DNA of 64,000 nt from Microbispora sp. H11081 (GCF_012999535.1 NZ_JABBWV010000006.1:186001-250000), one strand, 5' to 3'. Positions 50,254 through 59,298 are shown, counted from the first letter of the stretch. The notes: generated by a model from the letters alone, not told the origin. Numbers and translations are program-made.

Positions 50254-52097
50254 AGGGGAATCCACGCGGTCACCACCGTTCCGCCGCCCGGGGCGGCGTC
50301 GATCGTCAGCTTTCCGTCCAGCTCCTCCACCCGCTCCCGCATCGAGGTCAGGCCGACTCCCGGGACGGCCTCCGGCCCGAGTCCCCGCCCGTCGTCGCGC
50401 ACGCTCAGCTCGAACCCGCCCGCGACCCGGCCCAGCCGTACGGCGCAGCGGCGGGGCGCGCCGTGGCGCACCGCGTTCGTGAGCGCCTCGCGGGCCACCA
50501 GGTAGGCCGTGACCTCCACGGCGGCCGGCAGGCCGCCCACGTCCTCCGAGGTGATCTCGATCTCGACCCCGCCGTCGCCCAGCGTGGCCGCCGTGTGCTC
50601 CACGGCGCCGGTGAGGCCCAGCTGGGCCAGCTCGGGCGGCCTCAGCCCCCGCACCAGGCGGCGTACGCCCGCGCCCGCCTCGGCGACCTGGGTCCTGATC
50701 TGGGTGAGCAGGTTCCGCGCCCGATCCGGGTCGGCCCTGAGCGCGTTGCCCGCGGCGTCGACGGTGAAGCCGATGCCCGCGAGGAAGGCGCCCAGCCCGT
50801 CGTGCAGGTCCCTGCTGATCCGCCGCCGCTCCTCTTCCCTGGCCGTGACCAGCAGCGTCCGCGAACGCTGCAGCGCCGCGGCGCGGTGGGCGGCGGCGAG
50901 CGCGGCCCCGGCGTGCGACGCGAGCGGGGCGAGCACCCGTGAGTCGCCTCCCGACGCGCCCAGAGCGCCCAGGTCCTCGTTCTGGAAGCGCAGCGGCACC
51001 GACACGCCGAGCGGGGCGGGCGCTCCCCGCTCGACGACCTTCAGCGGCTCGCCCGGCGTGCCCAGTTCGGCCCGTACGTACGTGGCCCGGGTCGCCTCGG
51101 CCACGGCGTCGGCGACGGCGGCGAGGATCTCCCCGGGCTCCGAGGTCGCGGCCAGCCGGGCGCCCAGCCGGGCGTGGACGGCCTCGGGGTCGGGCCCGCC
51201 GCCGTACAGGATGCGGCCGGAGGCCCGGCGCAGCCAGCGGTGCAGCGGCTCGACCGCGACCGCCACGGCCGCCGCGGCGGCGACGTGCGCCCCGGTGAGC
51301 CCGTCGACGGTGAAGTACAGCAGGGCCAGCGCCCCCGCCAGCAGCCCCAGGGTCAGCGCGCGGCGCAGCCACGGGCCGGTCCCGTACAGGTCGTGGCGGA
51401 GCATCGCCACGCCGACGCAGGCCGGCAGGGCCAGGATGAACGGCACGCCGGCGGCGGGCAGCCGGACGACGGCAGGCAGGAAGACTCCCGCCACGAACGC
51501 GGCGGCGCCGAGGCAGATCCACAGCAGCTGGGTGCGCTGCTCGCCCTGCGCCCGCGCCGTACGGACGACGAGCCCGGCCGCGCAGGCGAGCGAGGTCGCG
51601 GCCAGGATCACGATGACCGCCGGCAGCGCGTCGCGCACCGGCGCGAGGGCCTCGACGGAGAACGGCCGCGCCACGTCCTCCGGCACCAGCGCGGCCACGA
51701 CCGTGAACGCCGCGGTGGCGGCCACTCCCGTCGCCGCCACCGGCACCCAGGCCCGGCCGGGCAGGCGGCCGTCCGGCACGAGCAGCAGCAGGACGCCGCT
51801 CACGGTCAGCAGGGCGGGGGCCCAGACCCAGGCGCCCACCCAGGCGGCCCACGGGGTGCCGGGAAGATCCGGCCGCGAGGCGTAGGAGTCCGCGAAATAG
51901 GCCGCCGCGCCGAGCACGGTCACCAGGCAGCACGGCCCCACCGCCCCGCCCTCGCGGCGGGACAGGAGGTAGGCGCCGAGCGGGGTGAAACCGAGCGCGA
52001 GCGCCGCGTCCATCGGGTCGGCGCCGCCCAGCGCCCCGCCTGCCGCGACAAGGACGCAGGCCAGCCCGAACACGAGCCAGGACATGACGGCCGGCAC
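50250..52097 (-). CDS. Membrane sensor histidine kinase
   Basis: About 615 residues. Eight or nine hydrophobic segments occupy about 1-320, with no large external loop, so it probably senses something in the membrane. A GAF-like region (about 330-430) follows, then HisKA_3 with the phosphorylated histidine in RRRISRDLHDGLGAFLAGIG, and an ATPase domain with EALTNAVRHG and RDDGRGLGPE. It is first in a two-gene operon with the response regulator. GTG 52097, behind GGAGGG, is preferred; the longer frame upstream is not supported. Confidence 0.87.
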   Translation of the reverse strand: MPAVMSWLVFGLACVLVAAGGALGGADPMDAALALGFTPLGAYLLSRREGGAVGPCCLVTVLGAAAYFADSYASRPDLPGTPWAAWVGAWVWAPALLTVSGVLLLLVPDGRLPGRAWVPVAATGVAATAAFTVVAALVPEDVARPFSVEALAPVRDALPAVIVILAATSLACAAGLVVRTARAQGEQRTQLLWICLGAAAFVAGVFLPAVVRLPAAGVPFILALPACVGVAMLRHDLYGTGPWLRRALTLGLLAGALALLYFTVDGLTGAHVAAAAAVAVAVEPLHRWLRRASGRILYGGGPDPEAVHARLGARLAATSEPGEILAAVADAVAEATRATYVRAELGTPGEPLKVVERGAPAPLGVSVPLRFQNEDLGALGASGGDSRVLAPLASHAGAALAAAHRAAALQRSRTLLVTAREEERRRISRDLHDGLGAFLAGIGFTVDAAGNALRADPDRARNLLTQIRTQVAEAGAGVRRLVRGLRPPELAQLGLTGAVEHTAATLGDGGVEIEITSEDVGGLPAAVEVTAYLVAREALTNAVRHGAPRRCAVRLGRVAGGFELSVRDDGRGLGPEAVPGVGLTSMRERVEELDGKLTIDAAPGGGTVVTAWIPL

Positions 52098-52241
52098 GCA
52101 CCCTCCCTCCGAACGGCGGGCACCACTGACCCGTTCAGAAAGGACATTCTGGCGGATCCTGTACGAAGCGTCGGAAACGGTCTTGGCGGCCGGAAGACTT
52201 TGCCATACTGTGACGAAGGATCGACGTCCATGTGAGGCAGA

Positions 52242-52844
52242 GTGACAAGCGGGCTGGCACGTTCCAGGGGGCGCCGCCGCAAGAGGCGGGCCCGTTCGCA
52301 CGTCGTCGAGGTGTCGCTGGGGGTGGCGGCCTTCGCCGCCGGGGCCGTTGTGATCGCCTGGCCTGCGTCCCGTTCCGACGAGGCTCTCCCCGAGCGCGCG
52401 GTCGCCGCGCCCGCGCCACAGGCGTCCCCGGCGGGGGAGCTGACCGTCGCCAGCGTCGACACCGGCGAGAAGGCCGACGCCAAGGACAAGAAGGACAAGA
52501 AGGCGGCCGAGCACAAGGCGTCGGGACCGTCGAAGTACACCGACACGAAGGCGGAGGCCTACTTCCGCAGCAGGTGGAACGACAAGACCGTTAAGCGGGT
52601 CAAGGACATCCGCACCGAGGGCGGCTACCTGCGCATCTACACGAACCTGCCGGAGAACGCCGACAACTCCAAGACCGCGATCACGCTGTGCAAGCGCGGC
52701 CTGGAGTACCTGGCCGAGCGGGGGGAGGCCAACCCCGTGGTGTTCGTCCAGTCCCGGTTCGGCGAGAACGGCAATCCCGTTCTCGCCAACATCCTCGGCC
52801 CGGACGACGACGACTGCCGGGTCACCTACCCCAGGCCGAAGTGA
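52242..52844 (+). CDS. Hypothetical membrane-anchored protein
   Basis: A 200-residue protein. It has a basic N terminus (RSRGRRRKRRARSH), a membrane segment (VSLGVAAFAAGAVVIAWPA), a low-complexity Lys/Asp/Ala linker (KADAKDKKDKKAAEHK) and a globular C-terminal domain of about 105 residues with two cysteines (TLCKRG and DDDCRV). The family is unknown. GAGG stands five bases before the GTG start, and TACTGT (52206-52211) could be a -10 box. Confidence 0.65.
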   Translation: MTSGLARSRGRRRKRRARSHVVEVSLGVAAFAAGAVVIAWPASRSDEALPERAVAAPAPQASPAGELTVASVDTGEKADAKDKKDKKAAEHKASGPSKYTDTKAEAYFRSRWNDKTVKRVKDIRTEGGYLRIYTNLPENADNSKTAITLCKRGLEYLAERGEANPVVFVQSRFGENGNPVLANILGPDDDDCRVTYPRPK

Positions 52845-52847
52845 TCG

Positions 52848-53249
52848 TCACTCGGCCGGCCGCAGCGTCAGGCTGACGGAGTTGATGCAGTACCTGTCGT
52901 CGGTCGGCGTGGGATAACCCTCACCGTGGAACACGTGCCCCAGATGCGAGTCGCAGCGGGCGCAGCGCACCTCCACCCTGCGCATGCCGAGCGAGTCGTC
53001 CTCGTGCAGCGTGACGGCGTCCGACCCGGACGGTTCGTAGAACGACGGCCAGCCGCAGTGCGACTCGAACTTGGTCTCCGACCTGAACAGCTCCGTCCCG
53101 CAGGCCCGGCAGGAGTAGACGCCCACGGTCTTGGTGTCGACGTACTCGCCGCTGAACGGCCGCTCCGTCCCCGCCTGCCTGAGCACCCGGTACTCCTCGG
53201 GGGAAAGCTGCACGCGCCACTCGGCGTCGCTCTTGACGACCTTCTCCAT
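52848..53249 (-). CDS. msrB: Peptide-methionine (R)-S-oxide reductase
   Basis: A 133-residue repair enzyme that reduces methionine-R-sulfoxide in proteins. The zinc site is formed by CRAC and CARC, the substrate region is HCGWPSFYEP, and the nucleophilic cysteine lies in DRYCINSVSL. It is complete, with no fused MsrA domain. I chose ATG 53249; CAGGGT (53257-53262) seven bases upstream could be a leaderless -10. Its stop is three bases from that of the convergent gene. Confidence 0.93.
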   Translation of the reverse strand: MEKVVKSDAEWRVQLSPEEYRVLRQAGTERPFSGEYVDTKTVGVYSCRACGTELFRSETKFESHCGWPSFYEPSGSDAVTLHEDDSLGMRRVEVRCARCDSHLGHVFHGEGYPTPTDDRYCINSVSLTLRPAE

Positions 53250-53653
53250 GCTCACCACCCTGCTTCTCGCGGCCCCTCGCGGGGCTTACGAACTGAGGAA
53301 CTCCACGGAGGCCCGGGATCTTCCCCGCAGATGTTCGCGGGCCGAGGCATCCTTTCCGCGGTCTTCCTGCGTCTTCACTAACGAGGGGCTGATCGCCGCA
53401 CCCGCGGGGGCGGTCCGCCCGCACCACCGTCAGGGCAGCGAAGCACCCGACCCGTGCTGGACGCCGCCGGACGGTGAGGAGGAGGCCGCCCTCGGGCGGC
53501 CGTCGTGGTCCGTCCCGTCGCGTGCGGCGCAGTCCGAACGCGAGCGCCGTACGCGACCACGCGCCTGCGCCGATGGGCGCGGCCGTGGGAGCGCGCGGTC
53601 CGGCCGCCGTCGGCAGCCCGGGACGGACCCCCTCCTCCCTATAGGGTCGGTCC
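53250..53653. other. Intergenic region between msrB and the LigD-type polymerase gene
   Basis: 404 bases with divergent promoters at both ends. Open frames inside are composition artefacts without starts or ribosome sites. I see no gene. Confidence 0.5.
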
Positions 53654-54661
53654 ATGGCTTCGCCGTACATCGAGATAGAGGTGGGTGGCCGCACGGTCAA
53701 GGTCACCAATCCCGACAAGGTCTACTTCCCGGAGATCGGCGCCACCAAGCGCGACCTGGTGGAGTACTACGTGAGCGTGGGGGACGGCGTGCTGCGCGCC
53801 CTGCGGGAGCGGCCGACCTACCTCAAGCGGCACCCCGACGGCGTCGGCACCGACGCGATCTACCAGAAGCGGATGCCCCGGCATCCCGACTGGATCGAGA
53901 CCGTCACGGTGCGCTTCCCGAGCGGTCGCACGGCCGACGCGTTCTGCCCGACCGAGGTGGCGGCCATCGCGTGGTGCGCCAACCTCGGCACGATCGACTT
54001 CCACCCGTGGCACGCGCGCCGCGCCGACCTCGACCACCCCGACGAACTGCGCATCGACATCGACCCGCAGCCCGGCACCTCGTTCGAGCAGGCCCGTACG
54101 GTGGCCTTCACGGCCAAGGAGATCCTCGACGAACTCGGCATGACGGGCTTTCCGAAGACCTCGGGCAGCCGCGGCATCCACGTGAACGTGCGAATCGAGC
54201 CGCGCTGGACCTTCACGGAGGTGCGGCACGCCGCGATCGCCTTCGCCCGGGAGGTCGAGCGGCGCTCGCCTCTCGCGACGAGCGCCTGGTGGAAGGAGGA
54301 GCGGGGGGAGAAGGTCTTCATCGACTACAACCAGAACGCCCGCGACCGCACGGTGGTGGCCGCCTACTCGGTCAGGGCGCGGCCCGACGCCCGCGTCTCC
54401 GCCCCGGTCACCTGGGAGGAACTGGCGGGCTGCGACCCGCGTGACTTCGACATCAGGACGATGCCGGAGCGGTTCGCCAGGCTGGGCGACGTGCAGCGGG
54501 CGATCGACGACCGGTCCTGCGACATCGGCACGCTGCTGGAGTGGTACGACGCCGACCACCGGGGCGACATGCCCTATCCGCCCAACTACCCGAAGATGCC
54601 CGGCGAGCCGAGGCGGGTGCAGCCCAGCAAGGCCAGGCCGTCCGGCGAGGCGGCCGGCTGA
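53654..54661 (+). CDS. ligD: LigD-type polymerase/primase domain protein
   Basis: A 335-residue stand-alone archaeo-eukaryotic primase-like polymerase domain (NHEJ polymerase). It opens KVTNPDKVYFPEIGATKRDLVEYY. It has the catalytic DID motif in LRIDIDPQPGTSFEQ, FPKTSGSRGIHVNVRI, and the third aspartate in VFIDYNQNARDRTVVAAYSVR (in parts). It adds ribonucleotides at broken DNA ends. Ligase and nuclease domains are absent; a separate ATP-dependent ligase is at 61820. TAGGGT (53642-53647) six bases before the ATG indicates a leaderless mRNA. Confidence 0.9.
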   Translation: MASPYIEIEVGGRTVKVTNPDKVYFPEIGATKRDLVEYYVSVGDGVLRALRERPTYLKRHPDGVGTDAIYQKRMPRHPDWIETVTVRFPSGRTADAFCPTEVAAIAWCANLGTIDFHPWHARRADLDHPDELRIDIDPQPGTSFEQARTVAFTAKEILDELGMTGFPKTSGSRGIHVNVRIEPRWTFTEVRHAAIAFAREVERRSPLATSAWWKEERGEKVFIDYNQNARDRTVVAAYSVRARPDARVSAPVTWEELAGCDPRDFDIRTMPERFARLGDVQRAIDDRSCDIGTLLEWYDADHRGDMPYPPNYPKMPGEPRRVQPSKARPSGEAAG

Positions 54662-54839
54662 TCGCGACCGGGACGATCTGGCTTTTGTCCGCCTGTCTCC
54701 GCTCTTGATCGGCTCTTGCATCTCCGTCCGGTGTCCCTGGAGGCGGGCGCGGGGATGGTCCCGGTGAGCGCTCGCGACGGGGGAGCGGGCGCTCGTCCCC
54801 GGGCAAGACCGCGTACGGACGAACCTGGAACACCCAAGA

Positions 54840-54873
54840 GCCCCGCCTCCGGCGACGCTGCCGGTGGCGGGGC
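54840..54873 (+). terminator. Hairpin downstream of the polymerase gene
   Basis: GCCCCGCC (54840-54847) pairs with GGCGGGGC (54866-54873), with inner CCGG/CCGG pairing. Its left arm shares the 17-mer CCCGCCTCCGGCGACGC with 55631-55647. Confidence 0.55.
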
Positions 54874-54908
54874 CGCCTTGTACGAGAGCGAGCGGGGGAG
54901 ACATCCGG

Positions 54909-55076
54909 ATGTGCCTGAGCTGCGGCTGCGGCGAGCCTGACGACGACCACGGGAATCCCGGCCACACCACGGGGACGGACCCGCGGGAGGCCTCGACGGG
55001 CGGGGACACCGGCCCGGCGCGGGCCGGTGACGACGTCAGGCCGGGGACGGAACCGGACGGCACGCCACCTTCCTGA
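54909..55076 (+). CDS. Small cysteine-rich acidic protein
   Basis: A 55-residue protein beginning MCLSCGCGEPDDDHGNPG. Small actinobacterial proteins with this CxxCxCG-x3-DDHG opening are widespread and unassigned; the cysteines and histidine could bind a metal. GGGGGAG about nine bases before the ATG supports translation. A longer in-frame start at 54864 would add 15 residues without a ribosome site. Confidence 0.6.
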   Translation: MCLSCGCGEPDDDHGNPGHTTGTDPREASTGGDTGPARAGDDVRPGTEPDGTPPS

Positions 55077-55220
55077 CGCCGGGTCCCGGTCCCGCGTCAG
55101 GCGTGGACGCGGGGACGGCCCGGGGCGGGGCCGCGCGAGGTGTGAGCCCGGAGAACGCGTCACCCCTGACTGGAACAGGTGGAAGCCGCCGCCAGACCGA
55201 TATGTATGGAGAGTGACCAA

Positions 55221-55532
55221 GTGACAACACCGGTCAAGAGGATCACGATGTCCAAGCCGTTCTGCGCCCTCGCCGGCGTCGGCCCCTACGCCCTGGCCAA
55301 GGCGGGCGAGGTGTACGAGGACATGGCCGTCCGCGGCCGCAGGCTTGTCAGCAAGATGAGCAGGGAGGCCGCGCAGGAGTTCGAGGAGACCGCGCACGAG
55401 CTGGAGGATCTGTCCAGGTCCGCTCGCCAGGCGCAGGATCGCCAGGCGCAGGAGAGGCAGGCGCAGGAGAGGGAGCGGGAGACCGCCGGCCAGACGGCGG
55501 GCCGGGCCCGCGCCGCGGCGTCCAGGGCCTGA
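55221..55532 (+). CDS. Small helical protein with Gln/Arg repeats
   Basis: About 103 residues: KPFCALAGVGPYALAKAGEVYED, a helical middle, then a coiled-coil-like tail with repeats of RQAQD/RQAQE (DNA unit CGCCAGGCGCAGGA at about 55428-55470). It resembles phasin- or HbhA-like helical proteins in general build only. GTG 55221 follows GGAG by nine bases; ATG 55248 behind AGAGG is an alternative. Function unknown. Confidence 0.55.
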   Translation: MTTPVKRITMSKPFCALAGVGPYALAKAGEVYEDMAVRGRRLVSKMSREAAQEFEETAHELEDLSRSARQAQDRQAQERQAQERERETAGQTAGRARAAASRA

Positions 55533-55570
55533 GGCGCCGGCCGCGGTCCGGGGGGACTGAGGCGCCAGCC

Positions 55571-55622
55571 GCGTCCGCCGGGGGCCGCGTCCGCCGGGGG
55601 CCGTGTGTGTCCGCCGGGGGCC
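55571..55622. repeat. Three copies of a 14-16-bp GC-rich repeat
   Basis: GTCCGCCGGGGGCC occurs at about 55573-55586, 55589-55602 and 55609-55622, preceded in the first two by GC. It lies between the small helical protein gene and the gad terminator. Confidence 0.6.
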
Positions 55623-55679
55623 GTGAGGCGCCCGCCTCCGGCGACGCCGGACACGGCGGACACACCGAACACGCGACGG

Positions 55680-55711
55680 CCCCGCCTCTCCCGGTCCCGG
55701 GAGAGGCGGGG
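55680..55711. terminator. 15-bp stem terminator between convergent genes
   Basis: CCCCGCCTCTCCCGG (55680-55694) pairs perfectly with CCGGGAGAGGCGGGG (55697-55711), ten bases beyond the glutamate decarboxylase stop. Confidence 0.8.
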
Positions 55712-55721
55712 ACGCTCGGGG

Positions 55722-57131
55722 TCAGGGGCAGTGGTGGAAGCTCGTCGCGGCCTCCGGGCCGAACATGGGGGCGGGCTGTCTGCGCAGCCAGGGCAGCAGG
55801 CCGCGGAGGTCGTCCGCCAGGCGGTCGGCCAGGTCGAGGGAGAAGCCGTTGCGGCACACCACTCTCAGCACGTGCAGGTCGGCGCGGTTGGGCGGGAAGG
55901 GGTAGGCGGGCACCAGCCAGCCCCACTCCCGCAGCCGCCTGGACACGTCGTAGACGTTGAACCGGGTGACGTCGTCGCCCGTGGTGAAGGCGAAGACCGG
56001 CAGCTGGTCGCCCCGCGTGAGGAGCCGGAAGCAGCCGATGCCCTCGATCCGCTCGGCGAGGTGGGTCGCCACCCGCCGCAGGGCCCCCTGCACCTCGCGG
56101 AACCCTTCGTAACCGAGTCGGAGGAAGTTGTAGTACTGCGCGACGACCTGCGATCCGGACCGGGAGAAGTTGAGCGTGAACGTCGCGACGTCTCCGCCGA
56201 GGTAGTCCACGTGCTCCACCAGGTCGCGGGGGAGCGCGTCCCTGTCCCGCCACAGGATCCACCCGAGCCCGGGGTAGACCATGCCGTACTTGTGCCCGGA
56301 GACGTTGATGGACGCGACCCGCGGAAGGCGGAAGTCCCACACCAGGTCAGGTTCGAGGAAGGGAGCGATCATCCCGCCCGATGCGGCGTCCACGTGCACG
56401 GGCACGGACCACCCGGTGCGTTCCTCCAGCTCGTCGAGCGCCGCGCAGATGCCGGCGACCGGCTCGTAGCTTCCGTCCATGGTGGAGCCCAGGACGGCGA
56501 CGACGCCGATGGTGTTCTCGTCGCACTGGCCGGCGGCCTCCTCGGCGCCCAGGTGGAAGCGGTCGCCCTCCATGGGGACCATGCGGGGCTCCACCTCCCA
56601 GTAGTTGCAGAACTTCTGCCAGCACACCTGGGTGTTGACGCCCATGACCAGGTTGGGCCGCGTCCCGGCGTCGTAGCGGGCGGCGTTGCGCCGCGCCCAG
56701 CGGCGTTTGAGCGCCATCCCGCCGAGCATGCACGCCTCGCTGGACCCGACGGTGGACGTTCCCACCGACGCGTCGGGGTCCGGGGCGTTCCACAGGTGGC
56801 CGAGCATCGGGATGCAGCGCTGCTCGAGCTCCGCGGTCGCGGGGTACTCGTCCCTGTCGACGAGGTTCCTGTCGGCCATGTCGCCCATCAGCGCGTGCGC
56901 CTCGGGCTCCATCCAGGTGCTCACGAACGTGGCGAGGTTCAGCCGCGGGTTCCCGTCCAGCATCAGCTCGTCGCGGATGATCCGGGCCACGGTGGCGGGC
57001 GCCGTCGGCTCCTCCGGCAGCCTGCGCCGGGGAGGGACCGCCGTGATGCCGGAGGCGGGGTCGGTCGCCCCGAACAGCGGATTGACCCATAACGGACGCT
57101 GCCCGGCCTGCCTGCATTCCTCTGAAGTCAC
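55722..57131 (-). CDS. gadB: Glutamate decarboxylase
   Basis: A 469-residue PLP enzyme that converts glutamate to GABA, consuming a proton. It has the early signature STWMEPEAHALM, GTSTVGSSEACMLGG, the substrate-side HVDAASGGMIAPF and the PLP lysine in SINVSGHKYGMVYPG (about residue 277). Length is that of bacterial GadB. The GTG start lies eight bases after GAAGGAG. It sits beside a class II glutamine amidotransferase gene in the same orientation, a pairing that could channel glutamate. Confidence 0.92.
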   Translation of the reverse strand: MTSEECRQAGQRPLWVNPLFGATDPASGITAVPPRRRLPEEPTAPATVARIIRDELMLDGNPRLNLATFVSTWMEPEAHALMGDMADRNLVDRDEYPATAELEQRCIPMLGHLWNAPDPDASVGTSTVGSSEACMLGGMALKRRWARRNAARYDAGTRPNLVMGVNTQVCWQKFCNYWEVEPRMVPMEGDRFHLGAEEAAGQCDENTIGVVAVLGSTMDGSYEPVAGICAALDELEERTGWSVPVHVDAASGGMIAPFLEPDLVWDFRLPRVASINVSGHKYGMVYPGLGWILWRDRDALPRDLVEHVDYLGGDVATFTLNFSRSGSQVVAQYYNFLRLGYEGFREVQGALRRVATHLAERIEGIGCFRLLTRGDQLPVFAFTTGDDVTRFNVYDVSRRLREWGWLVPAYPFPPNRADLHVLRVVCRNGFSLDLADRLADDLRGLLPWLRRQPAPMFGPEAATSFHHCP

Positions 57132-57234
57132 CGGTCCGCTCCTTCCGCCGCCCCCTCGAACGAGTCTCGCAGGCCGCGACTACAGGCGGGGCAGGCGATG
57201 GCCAAAGGCGCATTTACCCGGCATCTCGCTTCAT

Positions 57235-58068
57235 TTATGGAGCAACTGGTTTGAACGGGTGCATATCGAAGAAGCTCGGCTTGACGATCGTGTACGTCGA
57301 CTCGGGCACCTCCACCCACAGGCCGGGCAGGTCGCGCAGGGGCTCGGACACGACGATCCGGGCGTCGTCCGAGAGCTCCATCGCCCCGAACACCTCCGGA
57401 TGCAGGTGGCGGAGCGTCTGCGTGTTCGCGCTGTGGAACAGCGACCGCGAGCGACCGTCGCTGGAGTAGCGGAACGACCACACGGACTCGCCGTTCGACA
57501 TGGACAGCGACATCTGGAGCGGGTCGTCCACGCCGTGGACGCCGGCCGTCCGCTCCACCAGCCCGACCATCCGCGCCACCGCCCCCGGCGGGTCCTCGCG
57601 CAGCCCCAGCGTGAGCGCAAGGAAGAACATGACCTCCGAGTCCGTGGACCCCTCGATCGACGGGAACAGGTCCGGGTCGACGGCCAGGACGAGGTCCCGT
57701 TTGAGTAGGCCGAAGCCGCGGATCGCGCCGTTGTGCATCCACAGCCAGGAGCCGTACCTGAAGGGATGGCAGTTCGTCTGCTGTATCGCCGTTCCCGAGG
57801 AGGCCCGCACGTGCGCCATGAACAGCGACGACCGGACGTGGCGGGCGAGCTCACGGAGGTTGCGGTCGCCCCACGCGGGCTTGGTGTCCTTGAACACGGC
57901 GGGCGTGAGGGCGCCGTCGCCGTAGTAACCGACGCCGAACCCGTCGCCGTTCACCGTCTCCTCGCCGTACCTGGCGTGGAGACTCTGGTCGATCAGTGAG
58001 TTCTCCGGCTCGTAGAGCAGCCTCTCCAGGGCGATCGGCGAGCCGGTGTAGGTCAGCCAGCGGCACAT
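57235..58068 (-). CDS. Class II glutamine amidotransferase (YafJ/EgtC-like)
   Basis: A 277-residue Ntn-type amidotransferase. After removal of the initiator methionine, cysteine 2 of MCRWLTYTG is the nucleophile. GDGFGVGYY, MAHVRASSG and HPFRYGSWLWMHNGAI are the conserved glutamine-site motifs. The acceptor domain is short, so the enzyme may be a general glutaminase or act with a partner. ATG 58068 must be the start for cysteine to be at position 2, and GGGGGCAGG precedes it; longer frames are wrong. It lies upstream of gadB with a 103-base gap. Confidence 0.88.
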   Translation of the reverse strand: MCRWLTYTGSPIALERLLYEPENSLIDQSLHARYGEETVNGDGFGVGYYGDGALTPAVFKDTKPAWGDRNLRELARHVRSSLFMAHVRASSGTAIQQTNCHPFRYGSWLWMHNGAIRGFGLLKRDLVLAVDPDLFPSIEGSTDSEVMFFLALTLGLREDPPGAVARMVGLVERTAGVHGVDDPLQMSLSMSNGESVWSFRYSSDGRSRSLFHSANTQTLRHLHPEVFGAMELSDDARIVVSEPLRDLPGLWVEVPESTYTIVKPSFFDMHPFKPVAP

Positions 58069-58268
58069 GTGTCCTGCCCCCCGTCGCGTCGGCGCGCCCG
58101 GCGTCCCGTGCCGGTGGAGCCGCGGCGGTACGACCCGCTGATCACCGGGCCGGCTCGCGGGCTTGCCGACCGCCGCCGGCCTGGCTTCACCGCCACGGCC
58201 CCGATGTCTGCCGTTCCCATCCGCGCCCGGTTGTACGCGCCCCGGCGACCTGGGGGAGTGGCCGGGCG

Positions 58269-59135
58269 TCACCGCGGGCGCGGCCACGCCTCGGCGTAGC
58301 GGTAACCCAGCTTCTCGATGTCAAGGACGCCCGCGACGGTGTCGCCGTACCGCGGCAGCCGGCTCTGCTCGGTCACGTTCCCGTACGCCGACCGGACCGG
58401 GGCCCCGGGATGGCGGGAGCGCCACATCTGCCACAGCAGGTCGCCGAAGCAGGCGATGACCCAGTAGAGCGGGTCGTTCGGGGCGGTGGTCTGGGCCAGG
58501 TCGCCCCCGACGCCCATCAGCACCGCGCCGATGTGGATCTCCAGTTGCATGTTGAATGTCTGGAAATCCGGAGTTCTCAGCATGTTCGCGACGAGCTCGG
58601 GGGTGGCCCACGAGGGAATCCTGTCGCCGTCGGCGTAGGAACGCCGGAGCGGATGAGCCCGCGGGACCCCGGCGGTCCAGCCGGCGAACGCGCCGTCGAG
58701 CACGGCCTGATCGCGCCCGGCGGTTCCGTTGCCCCCGAAGAAGGCCTTCGACAGCACCGCCGAGCGCTCCGGCGCCCGGCCGTCGAGGGGCCAGTCCCAG
58801 TAGGGCACGGACACGGCGGGATCGACGCGCTGGAGCTCCCGCTCGAAGTGCAGGAGGTGCCTGCGCTGCCACGGCAGGAAGAAGCCGTTGGCGTGGGTCG
58901 CGGCGAAGCCGTCCGCGTAGGTCCTGACCAGCACGTCGTAGGTCCCCCGCACCTTGAGCGCGCGCACCGCCCGGACGAACGCGGCCCACTGCTCCTTGGT
59001 CAGGTCGCCGACCCTCCGGCGGGCCTGCGGCCCGGCCGGGGCCGCGTACGCCGCCGTCCCGCCCGCCCCGAGCACCAGCGCCGCCGTGCCCCACATCGCC
59101 GACGCCAGCATCTCCCGCCTGCTCGGCCCCCGCAT
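58269..59135 (-). CDS. Tat-exported tyrosinase-fold protein lacking most copper ligands
   Basis: About 288 residues. A Tat-type signal (PSRREMLASAMWG) is followed by the tyrosinase scaffold: LKVRGTYDVLVRTYADGF, FFLPWQRRHLLHFERELQ, VPYWDWPLDG and NDPLYWVIACFGDLLWQMW. In active tyrosinases these places read TTH, FLPWHR, LHNRVH and FWLHH; here they are RTY, PWQR, QLEIH and YWVIA, so four or more of six copper-binding histidines are missing. It cannot be an ordinary copper oxidase. The fold and length are otherwise complete. An in-frame ATG at 59207 would add 24 residues encoded by 12-bp repeats; I prefer ATG 59135. Confidence 0.75.
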   Translation of the reverse strand: MRGPSRREMLASAMWGTAALVLGAGGTAAYAAPAGPQARRRVGDLTKEQWAAFVRAVRALKVRGTYDVLVRTYADGFAATHANGFFLPWQRRHLLHFERELQRVDPAVSVPYWDWPLDGRAPERSAVLSKAFFGGNGTAGRDQAVLDGAFAGWTAGVPRAHPLRRSYADGDRIPSWATPELVANMLRTPDFQTFNMQLEIHIGAVLMGVGGDLAQTTAPNDPLYWVIACFGDLLWQMWRSRHPGAPVRSAYGNVTEQSRLPRYGDTVAGVLDIEKLGYRYAEAWPRPR

Positions 59136-59163
59136 CGCCGCCCCCGCTCGTCGTCGCGTCCCT

Positions 59164-59199
59164 GTTCCGATCGGCGTTCCGATCGGCGTTCCGATCGGC
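59164..59199. repeat. Three tandem 12-bp repeats upstream of the tyrosinase-fold gene
   Basis: GTTCCGATCGGC is repeated exactly at 59164-59175, 59176-59187 and 59188-59199. Each unit contains the 8-bp palindrome CCGATCGG. They may be operators, or code for Ile-Gly-Thr-Pro repeats if the upstream ATG 59207 is used. Confidence 0.85.
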
Positions 59200-59298
59200 G
59201 CAAACACTAGAACGAGGAGGCCGCCGTGCCGCGGATTTCGGCCCGTGTCGGCGGCGCCGGTGACGGCGGAGGCGGGCCGCCGGGCCGGGGAGTGGTGA

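Noticed and set aside
55571-55622. CRISPR-like array
   Set aside because: Only three short GC-rich units with almost no spacers; no cas genes anywhere in the window.
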